A stretch of 64,000 nucleotides of DNA from Lachnotalea sp041821265 (GCA_041821265.1 JBGUEQ010000009.1:1-64000), one strand, 5' to 3'; shown: positions 23,147 through 32,719, numbered from the stretch's first letter. A program made the numbers and translations. The notes: a model not told the origin generated them from the sequence alone.

Positions 23147-24451
23147 CTATGATGCCATAACGGTCATGTATAGTTTTTCCATAGCACAAACTGGCTGTAC
23201 TGCATTGGTAACCACTACACTACGTTTGTCATTTCCTTTTTGAACCACTACATCTTCACTCTTAAAGTTTTCAATTGCCGTTAATGTCTCTAGCTCTTTA
23301 TTATAAGTTACAATGTCATTCCAAAAGCTTACTCTACCAGCTTCATTGTTTTGAATCTTACCTAAATAACGTGTATTGAATAATACTGCAATATCATTAC
23401 CTATCTGATCTAAAATTCTAATTACCTGGTTCAAGCTAAAGTCTGAGTTTTTATCCATAACAAATGATGTGAATGAGTTGATATCTTCTAGAACTCTGAC
23501 CTCTGTCCCAACTTTATGGAAAACAAATTTACCTGCCACGATTGCGGTTACAAGCTCTGACTGTTTGTAATTCACATCGATTGTGTATTCACCGTCATAA
23601 ATCAAGTTTGTGTTTGACTTATTCACTGCACATCCAGCTTCCGCACCCACAACCCAATAAATTGCTGAACACTCTGGCATACCGCTGTCAGACACCTTGT
23701 TTTTCACATTTATAATGCCTTCATAATCTGCCGCGTAATTGTATATTACGGTCTGAAACTTTGCTCCAACTTCATCTCTCATACGCTTTGTATATGCTAC
23801 GAATAGAGCCTTTATCTGCTCAGTAGTAGACAAACATCCAAGTGTATTAAATGAATAGCTCTCTAGCTTGTCTAGCGCTGTCTGATACTCTGTACCAGTG
23901 ATTGTTACTAAGTTAGTACCACCTTCCAACGCAATTCCTGCTGTTGCTGCTAGTGTTGCTGTAGTTATAAATGTAACATAACTATTTGCTACTAAATCGA
24001 CCGCGCTTGCAACTGTCTGCGTATCAACTTTAGAGGTTGCAAGATATGTAATTACATCAAATTTGGCTTGATCATCTGCATTCACATTAATAATAATCTT
24101 TAAGTCATTACCTCTCGTGCCGCTGTATAATGCTGTAGCATAAGCATTAGTAGCCTTTTCTCCACTGTTCAATCTAAAAACATGAAGTGTCATAGCATGC
24201 TTGAATACTTCACGAATATTAAGGACTTCATCTGCATCATAGCTATACCCAAATATTTTAAGTGAGTTCTTTTCAAAATCACTATTTTCTACCGTAAATA
24301 CTTCGCCATCGATTCCCCAATTAAGTTCCATAGGGATTGCACAAATACCTCTATCCGATAATGTTGCATCTGCCCTGGCCACGCTCACAAAATTGATATA
24401 AGCACCAGGTAACACTTTGTTTTGCGTTGTAAAACTTCCACCACCTAACAT
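23147..24451 (-). CDS. Contractile tail sheath protein, XkdK-like
   Basis: 434 residues. The N-terminus LGGGSFTTQNKVLPGAYINF and the following RADATLSDRGICAIPMELNW are characteristic of XkdK. The C-terminal ~110 residues (FTSFVMDKNSDFSLNQVIRI ... IAVLFNTRYLGKIQNNEAGR) form the sheath interlocking domain. Its presence makes the phage a myovirus-type particle. Confidence 0.94.
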   Translation of the reverse strand: MLGGGSFTTQNKVLPGAYINFVSVARADATLSDRGICAIPMELNWGIDGEVFTVENSDFEKNSLKIFGYSYDADEVLNIREVFKHAMTLHVFRLNSGEKATNAYATALYSGTRGNDLKIIINVNADDQAKFDVITYLATSKVDTQTVASAVDLVANSYVTFITTATLAATAGIALEGGTNLVTITGTEYQTALDKLESYSFNTLGCLSTTEQIKALFVAYTKRMRDEVGAKFQTVIYNYAADYEGIINVKNKVSDSGMPECSAIYWVVGAEAGCAVNKSNTNLIYDGEYTIDVNYKQSELVTAIVAGKFVFHKVGTEVRVLEDINSFTSFVMDKNSDFSLNQVIRILDQIGNDIAVLFNTRYLGKIQNNEAGRVSFWNDIVTYNKELETLTAIENFKSEDVVVQKGNDKRSVVVTNAVQPVCAMEKLYMTVMAS

Positions 24452-24639
24452 TATTTCACCTTACCTTTCATAAAATCTGAAATCTTAGTATCGACTTCGT
24501 CTAATGTATAAGATTCTGAATCCAAAAGAAGCACATTCACTAGGTCTTTTAAGTGAACATACTTCTTAGAATTTAATATCTGTTCTTTTGTAAAAACATT
24601 AACTGCCTTTTCTGCTGTTTCATTTTTCTTTGTTGCCAT
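24451..24639 (-). CDS. Small tail-module protein
   Basis: 62 residues from MATKKNETAEKAV; the GTG three codons upstream is too close to the purine stretch. It is charged and helical (FTKEQILNSKKYVHLKDLVN, VDTKISDFMKG). It overlaps the sheath gene start by 1 bp and is translationally coupled. Small proteins in this position occur in many PBSX-like phages. Role unknown. Confidence 0.6.
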   Translation of the reverse strand: MATKKNETAEKAVNVFTKEQILNSKKYVHLKDLVNVLLLDSESYTLDEVDTKISDFMKGKVK

Positions 24640-24640
24640 G

Positions 24641-25069
24641 CTACTCACCTTCCTTTAAATCAACGTCTGACTGTAGTTCCGCCATTGTTTCACCTGAAAC
24701 AATTTTTAATACAAACATATCGTAGTTTACAAAGAAATGTAAAACTCCATCTTGCAAGTTCACATCCATCTTAGTTCCACGGACTAAATCAACTCCTACA
24801 GTTATGTATTCAAGTGCATCATACAACTTTTCTACCATATCCATGCATTCAACTGTATAATTTTCGCTCTGTGGAAAATAATGTACATCAAAAGGTTGAA
24901 TACGTTCATATCTGTTTCCTAGCTTTTGTTCATTCGATGGATTTAATATTTTTATATAGAAGCAAGGTGTTTTTAAGTCTTGCTCTACGTTATCAATATA
25001 GACGGTATATCCACTACCTAAAGTTGTATTTAAGGCTTGCGATATTCCTATGTAGGTTTTATTTAGCAT
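24641..25069 (-). CDS. Tail terminator/completion protein, XkdJ-like
   Basis: 142 residues. The pattern (GYTVYIDNVEQDLKTPCFYI, then RIQPFDVHYFPQSENYTVEC, and LHFFVNYDMFVLK) resembles the minor tail proteins encoded between the gp10-like protein and the sheath in Firmicutes myophages. It likely caps the tail tube before head joining. Overlaps are minimal on both sides, consistent with an operon. Confidence 0.75.
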   Translation of the reverse strand: MLNKTYIGISQALNTTLGSGYTVYIDNVEQDLKTPCFYIKILNPSNEQKLGNRYERIQPFDVHYFPQSENYTVECMDMVEKLYDALEYITVGVDLVRGTKMDVNLQDGVLHFFVNYDMFVLKIVSGETMAELQSDVDLKEGE

Positions 25070-25560
25070 TACTTAAATACCTCCTTTAAATACTTTTCTA
25101 GCTTCTTCTGAATAAGACTAGGTGCCTGCTGTTCTAATTCTTTTTCCGATATGGTCATCATGAATTTACCATCAACCCAACCTTGATGGTTAGCTGTCCT
25201 ATGTCCAAATTCAACATAACTTGCATACATGATGGGATTGGTTATCTCAACAATATAATTCCCATCATAATAATGTACCTTTAAAGTATCTACATACTGA
25301 GATGCCCCACTCGTTTTCATTCCTTCTGAACCACTTCCGGATTGTTGAGTAGTCCATCCTCTTCTCAATGTACCACCTTTTTTACCCGCTTCACTATATT
25401 GACCTACTGGTGTTCTTTTAATTACCTTGGCCAATAGTCTGGCCGCAAGTTCTTTTGCTACAGAACTACAAAATAAATCAATATCACTTTCTGATAATTG
25501 CTCCAGCTTATCCCTCATTTTCTCTAATTCTCTAAAATCACAGGAACCCCAATTTGCCAT
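25069..25560 (-). CDS. HK97 gp10-like head-tail protein, XkdI-like
   Basis: 163 residues. LAARLLAKVIKRTPVGQY, then KVHYYDGNYIVEITNPIMYA, then SYVEFGHRT, are the hallmarks of the HK97 gp10 family. These complete the head-tail connector or tail terminator. Stop and start overlap the next gene by 1 bp. Confidence 0.9.
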   Translation of the reverse strand: MANWGSCDFRELEKMRDKLEQLSESDIDLFCSSVAKELAARLLAKVIKRTPVGQYSEAGKKGGTLRRGWTTQQSGSGSEGMKTSGASQYVDTLKVHYYDGNYIVEITNPIMYASYVEFGHRTANHQGWVDGKFMMTISEKELEQQAPSLIQKKLEKYLKEVFK

Positions 25561-25570
25561 ATTCCACCAC

Positions 25571-25918
25571 CTAACTATACTTTTGAAATAACTCTAATTG
25601 GATTTCTTGGTGACTTGAAAATACGGCGGGTATTCCGCTTTTACAAAATTCATACATTCTTTCGTCTTGAACCACTGTTATCTTAGAACCTGATTTAATT
25701 TCAATGGAGGGTGATATAAATAATTTAGGTATTAAAGTGACTTTGTTTGCTCCATCACTATCCTTAGTGGTTTGTGTGCTAGAAAAAGACAATTTACAAG
25801 GCTGATTCTCCAATACTATGATTGGTATTTTTGATGTAATCTTCGTAATTGGATCAGTAACACTCTGTAATTCTATTACTGTGCATTTACCTTGATACAT
25901 CCGTTCTATTGGATTCAT
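25571..25918 (-). CDS. Head closure protein, XkdH-like (DUF3599)
   Basis: 115 residues, mostly beta (MYQGKCTVIELQSVTDPITK, NQPCKLSFSSTQTTKDSDGA). Position and composition match the XkdH/DUF3599 head-completion proteins. It overlaps the upstream connector gene by 4 bp. Confidence 0.75.
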   Translation of the reverse strand: MNPIERMYQGKCTVIELQSVTDPITKITSKIPIIVLENQPCKLSFSSTQTTKDSDGANKVTLIPKLFISPSIEIKSGSKITVVQDERMYEFCKSGIPAVFSSHQEIQLELFQKYS

Positions 25919-26256
25919 CGTCTTATCCTCCTAAATTGTTTCAAGGTATTCTTATCCGATATAGATAGTCCATAAATAGTTTCTTTAGATAGGTTGCTAT
26001 CAACATTGTAAGTATATGAGGTATCACCTACCGACACTGACTTTATATCAAACACATTAGTAGTTCCGTTCTCAACTTCATAATTGATGATTGACTTAAC
26101 CTTTTTACGTATAAATTGTTCTAGTTCTAAAGGTAAGTCAGTCAAATTACAGTAGTTTAATACTGTTTGGCAAATATCTTTAATATCAATATCTCTTTCT
26201 ATACCAGTTATGTTTAAATTCTTCTTAACCTCTGTTACCATTTCTTCTGTTGTCAC
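25915..26256 (-). CDS. Head-tail connector protein (gp6-like)
   Basis: 113 residues with mixed helices (DIKDICQTVLNYCNLTDLPL, FIRKKVKSIINYEVENGTTN) ending in KNTLKQFRRIRR. It fits phage DNA-packaging/connector proteins that follow the capsid gene (YqbG/HK97 gp6 type). Function inferred from position and fold pattern. Confidence 0.75.
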   Translation of the reverse strand: MTTEEMVTEVKKNLNITGIERDIDIKDICQTVLNYCNLTDLPLELEQFIRKKVKSIINYEVENGTTNVFDIKSVSVGDTSYTYNVDSNLSKETIYGLSISDKNTLKQFRRIRR

Positions 26257-26284
26257 ATTCTCAACTCCTTAAAAAGGGAGCCGA

Positions 26285-26467
26285 TTACTCAGCACCCTCT
26301 AACATTTTTATTAATGTCTCTTTGTTTGCCCTTGCATCATACTCAACACCTTTTTCATCAAGTAACGCTTTAATCTGCTTATTGGTAAGTTCAGTTGGTG
26401 CTGTTTTGGTTTCATCTTTCTTTACTTCTTTATTGCGTCTCATTCTTTGAAATGCTGTTGCACTCAT
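26285..26467 (-). CDS. Small HeH/LEM-domain protein
   Basis: 60 residues. The C-terminal ~38 residues (LTNKQIKALLDEKGVEYDAR, ANKETLIKMLEG) form the helix-extended loop-helix (HeH/LEM-like) motif seen in small phage proteins encoded beside capsid genes. N-terminus is basic. It lies between the major capsid and connector genes. Confidence 0.7.
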   Translation of the reverse strand: MSATAFQRMRRNKEVKKDETKTAPTELTNKQIKALLDEKGVEYDARANKETLIKMLEGAE

Positions 26468-26480
26468 AGGCTACCTCCAA

Positions 26481-27431
26481 CTATATTTTGTGAACAAATT
26501 TTACAAGTCTAATGTTTTTCTTTTCATAAACTCTGGTCCAGTTTGCCGCTGCTTCTGTTTCCACATTTGTAGGTGATTGTCCAACAACTGATGCATTATT
26601 GAATTTAATTCCTCTTGGATGTAATACAAAATGTTGTCTGTTGATAAGAATATCGTCACCTGCCAATGAATCACGATCGGTTTCTGTAGGTACTGGAGCT
26701 GTTCCATTACCCAATCCAATTGCCCCTTCACCAAATAGATACGTGGTGTATACTCCTGTTGTAACTGGACATCCATCATCAACAATAACTCTTTTCCCCA
26801 TGTATGTAGGAATGTTAACCACACCTTGAGAATCAGGAATAAATTCAATTAAATTCTGCTTCTGTAATCCCGCATAGGAACCTGAGTGCATACCTACTGC
26901 GGTTATTTTTCCAGCAGCATCACCTAATAATGTTAATGCATCAATAAACGAATTACCTGTTAATGTATTTAACCCATCTGCCAATGCTGATACATCCAAA
27001 ACAAGATCTGACATGGAAGTACTTGCAAATGAACCTTTTAGCATTGAAAATAAAAGTGCCTGTCTACGTCTTGCCCAATATGTTGCCACCAAATCACCGA
27101 TTGCAGCCATTGGATCACTTCCAGATAAAGCCTTTGCTAAATCGTTAGTTGACCATGCTTTACCTCTCATAAATAGTGCTGCAACATCTTGACCTGCTGT
27201 GATTTTTTCTGGTGTTAATGCTACGTTGTCAGATAACACTTCATCCTCACCTGTCAAATCATTCCAGTATGGCATATTGATAAGTTTACCGCCTGCTGAT
27301 GCTAATGAATCTAATTCTGTACTGTTTGAAATAATACCTGCTTGTGACAAAGCAGATAACTCTGATGTTCTTTGTATTACATATGGATTAAATACTTCTG
27401 GTACAATGACATCTGCTATTCTTGTTGGCAT
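26481..27431 (-). CDS. Major capsid protein
   Basis: 316 residues. MPTRIADVIVPEVFNPYVIQ, the LSALSQAGI block, and INMPYWNDLTGEDEVLSDN are typical of the phage coat proteins of Firmicutes siphophages and myophages with HK97 fold. The C-terminal part has NRQHFVLHPRGIKFNNASV. It follows the scaffold gene, as expected. Good SD and no overlap. Confidence 0.92.
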   Translation of the reverse strand: MPTRIADVIVPEVFNPYVIQRTSELSALSQAGIISNSTELDSLASAGGKLINMPYWNDLTGEDEVLSDNVALTPEKITAGQDVAALFMRGKAWSTNDLAKALSGSDPMAAIGDLVATYWARRRQALLFSMLKGSFASTSMSDLVLDVSALADGLNTLTGNSFIDALTLLGDAAGKITAVGMHSGSYAGLQKQNLIEFIPDSQGVVNIPTYMGKRVIVDDGCPVTTGVYTTYLFGEGAIGLGNGTAPVPTETDRDSLAGDDILINRQHFVLHPRGIKFNNASVVGQSPTNVETEAAANWTRVYEKKNIRLVKFVHKI

Positions 27432-27472
27432 ATTAAATTACCTCATTCTTTCTTATTGTTGTTTACTGTTCC

Positions 27473-28114
27473 TTATACACTTGCCTTATACTGCGCTGCA
27501 AGCTCTGGGTTTTCTTTTAACAACTTACCTTGCTCTGTTAAATTAAAATGTTCCTTGCTCCAAGGATTATTTCCACCTGTTGAACTTCCGCCTTTGTTAT
27601 TAGGTAGTTTCCCCTTTACATCAACTGTAAATAAATCCTTATAGGTTTCTTTGATTGCTGTTAATTGTTCATCAATACCTAATACTGTGCCATCCTCTGA
27701 AACTGATAACTTTGTTTTATCAAACTTTCCTGCTAGAAGGTCCGCATATTTCGTATCCGTTAGCTTTGCTTGGATTGCATTAGCGATGTTCATTTCTCGG
27801 ATTTTAGTATCATAATCCTTTTTCATAGTTGCAATCGTTGTTTCATGTGTTTTGATTGTGGCTTGAAGTGTTTCGTTGTCTGCATTGTCTTTCTTAAGAG
27901 TAGCCATCGTGCTATTTAAAGTTTTAATCTGTGTATCAAGATTCTGCTTTTCCACCTCTAATGATGCAAATTTGTCCTTACTTACGTAACCACCAGTAGC
28001 AAGGTTTCCTAATTTGATTTGATTGTCCTTATTCTCTGGCTTAGTGTTATGTTCATTGATTGCAGTTTCCAACGATGCGTAATTATCTCCTAAGAGTTCT
28101 TTTAAAAATTCCAT
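27473..28114 (-). CDS. Phage scaffolding protein
   Basis: 213 residues from the ATG after GAAAGGAG (MEFLKELLGDNYASLETAIN). A long central coiled coil (~55-120) is followed by KLTDTKYADLLAGKFDKTKL and a Gly/Ser/Asn linker near the C-terminus, ending in NPELAAQYKASV. This is the usual layout of GPO-like/Phage_GP20 scaffold proteins, which guide capsid assembly. It is immediately upstream of the capsid gene. Confidence 0.88.
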   Translation of the reverse strand: MEFLKELLGDNYASLETAINEHNTKPENKDNQIKLGNLATGGYVSKDKFASLEVEKQNLDTQIKTLNSTMATLKKDNADNETLQATIKTHETTIATMKKDYDTKIREMNIANAIQAKLTDTKYADLLAGKFDKTKLSVSEDGTVLGIDEQLTAIKETYKDLFTVDVKGKLPNNKGGSSTGGNNPWSKEHFNLTEQGKLLKENPELAAQYKASV

Positions 28115-28236
28115 ACTGCTCCTTTCAAATCGCGTAGTTTTTATATGAGGTGTCACCTCTGCGATACATGATTTTATATCTCTCCATGCTTGAGTTATTA
28201 TAGTTTAAACGTCATTTCAGACAATATAAAAAGCAA

Positions 28237-28473
28237 CTACAAGGTATTTCTATATTCTTGCAATTGCCTTAAATAACGATTGTTCTTAGTTACCCTTATC
28301 ATACTGTCAACAAACCGTTTATCGTGGCTCTGTGGCAAGATATGATGTTCCACTAAGTATTTAATTTTAATTGCCACACGCTTATGTTTAATATGCGTAT
28401 GGCAAGTTTCAAATGAATCCGGATTATAAAGGATCCATTCTTCTTTGATATGTGATTTCTTTATTTTTAACAT
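28237..28473 (-). CDS. Hypothetical basic phage protein
   Basis: 78 residues, rich in Lys/His/Arg (CHTHIKHKRVAIKIKYLVEH, HILPQSHDKRFVDSMIRVTK). GGTGGGG lies 5 nt before ATG. It starts an insert of small genes between scaffold and minor capsid genes. No family recognised. Confidence 0.5.
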   Translation of the reverse strand: MLKIKKSHIKEEWILYNPDSFETCHTHIKHKRVAIKIKYLVEHHILPQSHDKRFVDSMIRVTKNNRYLRQLQEYRNTL

Positions 28474-28550
28474 CCAATCCCCACCCTATTTTTTAGTAGA
28501 TGTTTTGCCCTGGCCTTATAGAAGGTCCAACCTAATTAACAAATATACTG

Positions 28551-28880
28551 CTATTCTATGCATTCTGTTTCTTTAAATACTTTAATCATTTTTGGTATTT
28601 GTACAGCAAGTAAGTCAACAAGTTTTTCATCATTGCAATAATTTATTGCTCCAGATTCATATAAAAATGCATGTATTATCTCATGCCTTGTCACCTTGTT
28701 TTTAAATAATTCAATTTTTTCAAAGCAACTTTCACTTCCATCGTCAACATCATCATTAATAATCAGCTGTTTCGAATAAAGTTCTGCAAGTCCATTTGCT
28801 TCTAGTTTCTTAAGTTTTGGGTATTCTTCTTCACTAGTACGTTTTATTTCATACTCAGTTCCTAATATACTAACTTTCAA
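28551..28880 (-). CDS. Putative zinc metallopeptidase-like phage protein
   Basis: 109 residues from a TTG that lies 5 nt after GGAGGTG; the longer GTG frame at 28916 would bury that SD. RHEIIHAFLYESG (~65-77) is an HExxH zinc-binding motif in a helix, followed by an acidic region. Small HExxH proteins of this type recur in Firmicutes phages beside structural genes. Substrate unknown. It lies in the accessory block between MuF and scaffold genes. Confidence 0.65.
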   Translation of the reverse strand: MKVSILGTEYEIKRTSEEEYPKLKKLEANGLAELYSKQLIINDDVDDGSESCFEKIELFKNKVTRHEIIHAFLYESGAINYCNDEKLVDLLAVQIPKMIKVFKETECIE

Positions 28881-28940
28881 CTTTTCACCTCCGATTTCAG
28901 GATATAAAAATACCACCTAACATTTATCTGTTAGATGGTA

Positions 28941-29285
28941 CTACAAACCTGGTATTGTTTCTTTTAAAGTTTTCAAAAAATCTTTTGCTTTACTCATAGC
29001 CGAATTGTTTTGTAGAAATTCAATACCTAATGGAGTTATCATAACTCCATTTGTTAATTTAACCCCTGGAGCATCTTTTCCACATATAGGAACTAACATA
29101 ACGCCTTCAATATATCCATCCTCAAAAAGATGTCGCATGATATATTCCCAATAACCTCTCCCTATAGGAAATTCATCTGTCTCTGACTGTATGTAATTAA
29201 TATCAACCCGTTCGCCTTTCTTTAAACAGCTATATAGATAGGCTAATATTCGATAGGCTATAACATAATAATCATCTTTTGCCAT
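28941..29285 (-). CDS. YjcQ family protein
   Basis: 114 residues. YVIAYRILAYLYSCLKKGER, then YWEYIMRHLFEDGYIEGVML, then GVMITPLGIEFLQNN, match the YjcQ family, a winged-helix fold found in phages and phage remnants. A DNA-binding role is possible. In this position it is one candidate partner or immunity gene for the MuF fusion protein encoded upstream. Confidence 0.78.
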   Translation of the reverse strand: MAKDDYYVIAYRILAYLYSCLKKGERVDINYIQSETDEFPIGRGYWEYIMRHLFEDGYIEGVMLVPICGKDAPGVKLTNGVMITPLGIEFLQNNSAMSKAKDFLKTLKETIPGL

Positions 29286-29333
29286 ACTATCACCTCGCTA
29301 AAAGATACCACCGTCATAATCTGTTAGGTGGTA

Positions 29334-29537
29334 TTACATTTGTTCTATTAACTTATTTGCTTCTTCCTCAGTTATTTCTTCATACGATTCATATACTGGA
29401 CTATCTGGAAAAAAATACTGCGCCATTATTCCTGACCTTACCCATCCTCGCACTTTATCATATCTAAAGTTTTTACCTTCAATCGCTTTAACCAAAACAC
29501 CTCTATTTTCATAATCATTAAGTCTATAATATATCAT
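29334..29537 (-). CDS. Small acidic protein coupled to MuF gene
   Basis: 67 residues (MIYYRLNDYENRGVLVKAIE ... DSPVYESYEEITEEEANKLI). Its start overlaps the stop of the MuF fusion gene by 4 bp, so it is translationally coupled. Small acidic proteins directly downstream of toxin-tipped proteins are typical immunity candidates, but this is inference; related small proteins also occur in phages as ordinary accessory genes. Confidence 0.55.
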   Translation of the reverse strand: MIYYRLNDYENRGVLVKAIEGKNFRYDKVRGWVRSGIMAQYFFPDSPVYESYEEITEEEANKLIEQM

Positions 29538-31294
29538 TTATTTTTGACCTCCGTTATTCCTTTTGGTGTAATAAGCTTATCTGAAAGTTCAATCATCTTA
29601 TCTTCTAATTCAATATATTCATCAGATTCGTAATCATTTAGTTTTCTTAGTTTCTCATATATTTTATGTAGCTCATTATTTTTCAAATCAAAGCTTTCCT
29701 GTGTGTGATATTGTACTTCAAACATCTGCCCATTTGGTGCTTTAATAGATGTATTAATTCCCTTATATTGACTTTTGGGTTTCCATGTATTTTTAATCCT
29801 AATTGTATTATAACCTTCTTGATTAAACATATCAATACTTTGTAATGTTCTTTTTACTAAAGATTTAGTATCTGCACCTAATGTATATCGAACGATGTCT
29901 TTTATTTCATATTCATTTCCATCCGGCTTATAATTCTTTCTAATCTTTTCAAGATATGAATCTTTCTCTTTTATCTTATACTTTAATCCAAGGTTTTTCA
30001 TATTATTAGACGCGGCAACTTCTTTTATCTTCTTGGTTATTTCTGATTCATTAAGAATCGCTTTGTTATAATACGTCATACCTTTTATTTGTGCCTTTAA
30101 AACACCATATTCATTGATATCCGTATATTTTATATCTTGAAATTCATCAACCGTTTTAGGTAGATGCTCTTTTCCCAATATTGTTTTGTAATTTTCATGT
30201 TGTTCTGTATCGGAAAGAAGATTCTTTTCTTTTTTTACCTTTATAGAATAATCAGAATCATTTTCAATAAACTCTTTATACCAATCATTATAACTCATAT
30301 CTTTTACATACTGTGTTTTCCCATTTTTATCACGATATGCTCTTTCTTCTCCAATTGTGAATTCATCATCAAAATAAGGGACCGTTGTTGTTCTGCAATA
30401 TACATGAAATGGTGGAGCAGTTAACCCAACTTGATAATCTGACATTTTAAATACTTGGCCATCTAACCCTTGGCATATGTCGGATGTATGTGAATCTAGT
30501 GTTGCTACTATTTCATACCGCTCTATATCTAATTCATTAAAGCAATCCTTTTGGCTTGCACTCGCAAAAAAAGCAGCTTCGGTCATTACTAACCTACCTG
30601 CATTATTTCTTGATGTATTCATTATTTGCGATATGTTTCTTATTGCTTTATCCGGTGAATCACCTCGTATAATTGATTGAGTGAGGTTAGTATATAGGTT
30701 GTTAACTAATTTTGTCTTATTTCCCCATATACGCTCACTAAAATTCTTTCCGTCTGGCGTCCATGGCTTTGATAATACCTTATCTATTCTTTTTGTATCT
30801 AACTTAGCAAATTCATGCCCAAGGCTAAAACCCTTTTGAATCTCATAAGCAGTGTGATAATAACCATCCGTGTAAATAGTTGTCATTAACCTATCAATAT
30901 CATCTGATTGGTTGCCATATAGTACTTCTAATTGATGTTGCATTTGGACTTTTTGAGCTTCCAACCTACTAATATGAACTCGAGCGGATGCATTCTCTAA
31001 TTCTTTCATCCATTCAGCGGTTATCGAATTAGTCTCACCAGCTTTGATATATTCTTCTACGGTCCATTTAAATTCCTTTAGTTCCTTAGAATTAAGCATC
31101 TGTCTGGCCTTAGTATAGGATATTTCGTTATTATCAGCTAAACGCTGGTACCAAGTTGCTATTTGTGTTTCAATTGTAGAAGTGGCACGTCTGAACTGGT
31201 CCTCTAAATCAATCAGGTACTTAACACCTTTATTATGCTGTGCTGCTTCCAATTCTTCAAATCGTTTCTTCCAATATTCACTACTCTTTGGCAC
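29534..31294 (-). CDS. MuF minor head protein fused to RelA/SpoT-like domain
   Basis: 586 residues. Residues ~1-310 are a SPP1 gp7/Mu gpF-type minor head protein (MuF core ~190-310: RLVMTEAAFFASASQ, LDSHTSDICQGLDGQVF, PPFHVYCRTTTVPYF). After a linker, residues ~415-555 resemble the RelA/SpoT nucleotidyltransferase fold: DIVRYTLG (~467), IKNTWKPKSQYKGINTSI (~500) and FEVQYHTQESFDLKN plus HKIYE (~525-546). MuF proteins with C-terminal toxins are a known class in Firmicutes temperate phages. The gene overlaps the portal gene by 14 bp. Confidence 0.75.
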   Translation of the reverse strand: MPKSSEYWKKRFEELEAAQHNKGVKYLIDLEDQFRRATSTIETQIATWYQRLADNNEISYTKARQMLNSKELKEFKWTVEEYIKAGETNSITAEWMKELENASARVHISRLEAQKVQMQHQLEVLYGNQSDDIDRLMTTIYTDGYYHTAYEIQKGFSLGHEFAKLDTKRIDKVLSKPWTPDGKNFSERIWGNKTKLVNNLYTNLTQSIIRGDSPDKAIRNISQIMNTSRNNAGRLVMTEAAFFASASQKDCFNELDIERYEIVATLDSHTSDICQGLDGQVFKMSDYQVGLTAPPFHVYCRTTTVPYFDDEFTIGEERAYRDKNGKTQYVKDMSYNDWYKEFIENDSDYSIKVKKEKNLLSDTEQHENYKTILGKEHLPKTVDEFQDIKYTDINEYGVLKAQIKGMTYYNKAILNESEITKKIKEVAASNNMKNLGLKYKIKEKDSYLEKIRKNYKPDGNEYEIKDIVRYTLGADTKSLVKRTLQSIDMFNQEGYNTIRIKNTWKPKSQYKGINTSIKAPNGQMFEVQYHTQESFDLKNNELHKIYEKLRKLNDYESDEYIELEDKMIELSDKLITPKGITEVKNK

Positions 31295-32705
31295 CTACAT
31301 CACCGCCTTGCTGTGTTGTCAAATCTTCATAATCTAACTGCTGTGCTTGTTCCTCTTCTATTTGCTTGATTTCATCATCTACCGATTCAACCCATGGATG
31401 ATTAGTTATAATTGTTTTATTGCTTATTACACCTGTGCTATTGCTGCAATTGGTTATTGCTTCTGTCTCATTAATTTGTATATCACGATTAAATACAATT
31501 TCAATCTCTTTATCTGATACCGTCTGCTTTGTAATATCCAAATACATATTAACGAAATATAGTAATTCTTCAAATGACCATTTGAACCACTCTTCTAAGC
31601 TATTACACTTTAGATCTAAGCCACTGTAAATAAACTTAAGGGCGATACCAGAAGGACTATTTCCTAATTTATCGCTGTTTTTATCTACACCTTGGCCAAA
31701 GTCAAATATATCCTTTTTTAAAGCTTCATAATGTTCTTTTGCAGCTTCAATATTGATTGTGGTTTCCACTTTTTCAAGTCCGGAATTTTCATCGGGATCT
31801 AATTTGACTGCTCTATAATATGCTAAATCATGCATGAACTCACTTAAGTTCTCGCCACCATATCCCTTAAGTGCATATATGATGTTCTTAATGTCTTCTA
31901 ACAGATTTGCAACATCCGACCTAGTTAAATCATAGTTGTCTATTAGTGACTTAACAAATTGTAGGTCTGGAAGTTCAAAATCATTGTTCTTAAATGGTAT
32001 AAACGGTACTCTTGTCCATGCATACGGTGCATCTGCAACTTTGAAATGTCCATCATAAGAGTTTTCATCATCTAAATACATTTCTGCATCCAATATGACT
32101 TGACCATCTGGCATGACATAATACTCTACATTATCAAAGGTCCAGTACTCAATCTTAGTAATAAATTTCTTTGATTTACCCTCATATACTTCTACATTGT
32201 AAAACCGAATCAATGCTTGTAGCTCTTCATGGTCATTATCAATCCATAAAGGTATAATTTGCTCTGACGGTATCTTCATTGTTTTAAACTTGCCATTTGA
32301 ATCTATGTATATATGGAGCCACGCAAGACCTTTGTTTGATGCTTCCGTTCCTAATCTGCTCAGTGTCTTTTGGAATCTTTTTCCCAGGGCATCTTCAACC
32401 ACATTAAGATATGCTTCATCATCACAAGTCAATGAATACGGCTTTGTCAGCAAGTAGTTAACTTTATCGTCAACTAGCGTGTGCATAACCGCATGAGATA
32501 ATCTGTTATTAGTCTTTGTTTCATCTTCGATAGCTTTTTCGTTCTCAAAACGCATCATTTTACGTTCAAGAATATCATTATCACCTCTGTAATAACGTTC
32601 ACCCTTTTCCATTAACTTGCGCTCTCTGGATGCATTAAACTCATCTATATAAATCTTAATTACTTCTTCCCTAGTCAATGCATTAATACTGTTATCAAAT
32701 ATCAT
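31281..32705 (-). CDS. Portal protein (SPP1 gp6-like)
   Basis: 474 residues. KLMEKGERYYRGDNDILERK, then NRLSHAVMHTLVDDKVNYLL, and the late SGIALKFIYSGLDLKCN segment are hallmarks of SPP1-type portal proteins. It forms the dodecameric DNA gate of the head. It lies between large terminase and MuF genes as in most tailed phages. Confidence 0.93.
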   Translation of the reverse strand: MIFDNSINALTREEVIKIYIDEFNASRERKLMEKGERYYRGDNDILERKMMRFENEKAIEDETKTNNRLSHAVMHTLVDDKVNYLLTKPYSLTCDDEAYLNVVEDALGKRFQKTLSRLGTEASNKGLAWLHIYIDSNGKFKTMKIPSEQIIPLWIDNDHEELQALIRFYNVEVYEGKSKKFITKIEYWTFDNVEYYVMPDGQVILDAEMYLDDENSYDGHFKVADAPYAWTRVPFIPFKNNDFELPDLQFVKSLIDNYDLTRSDVANLLEDIKNIIYALKGYGGENLSEFMHDLAYYRAVKLDPDENSGLEKVETTINIEAAKEHYEALKKDIFDFGQGVDKNSDKLGNSPSGIALKFIYSGLDLKCNSLEEWFKWSFEELLYFVNMYLDITKQTVSDKEIEIVFNRDIQINETEAITNCSNSTGVISNKTIITNHPWVESVDDEIKQIEEEQAQQLDYEDLTTQQGGDVGAKE

Positions 32706-32719
32706 TATCTCACCTCATT

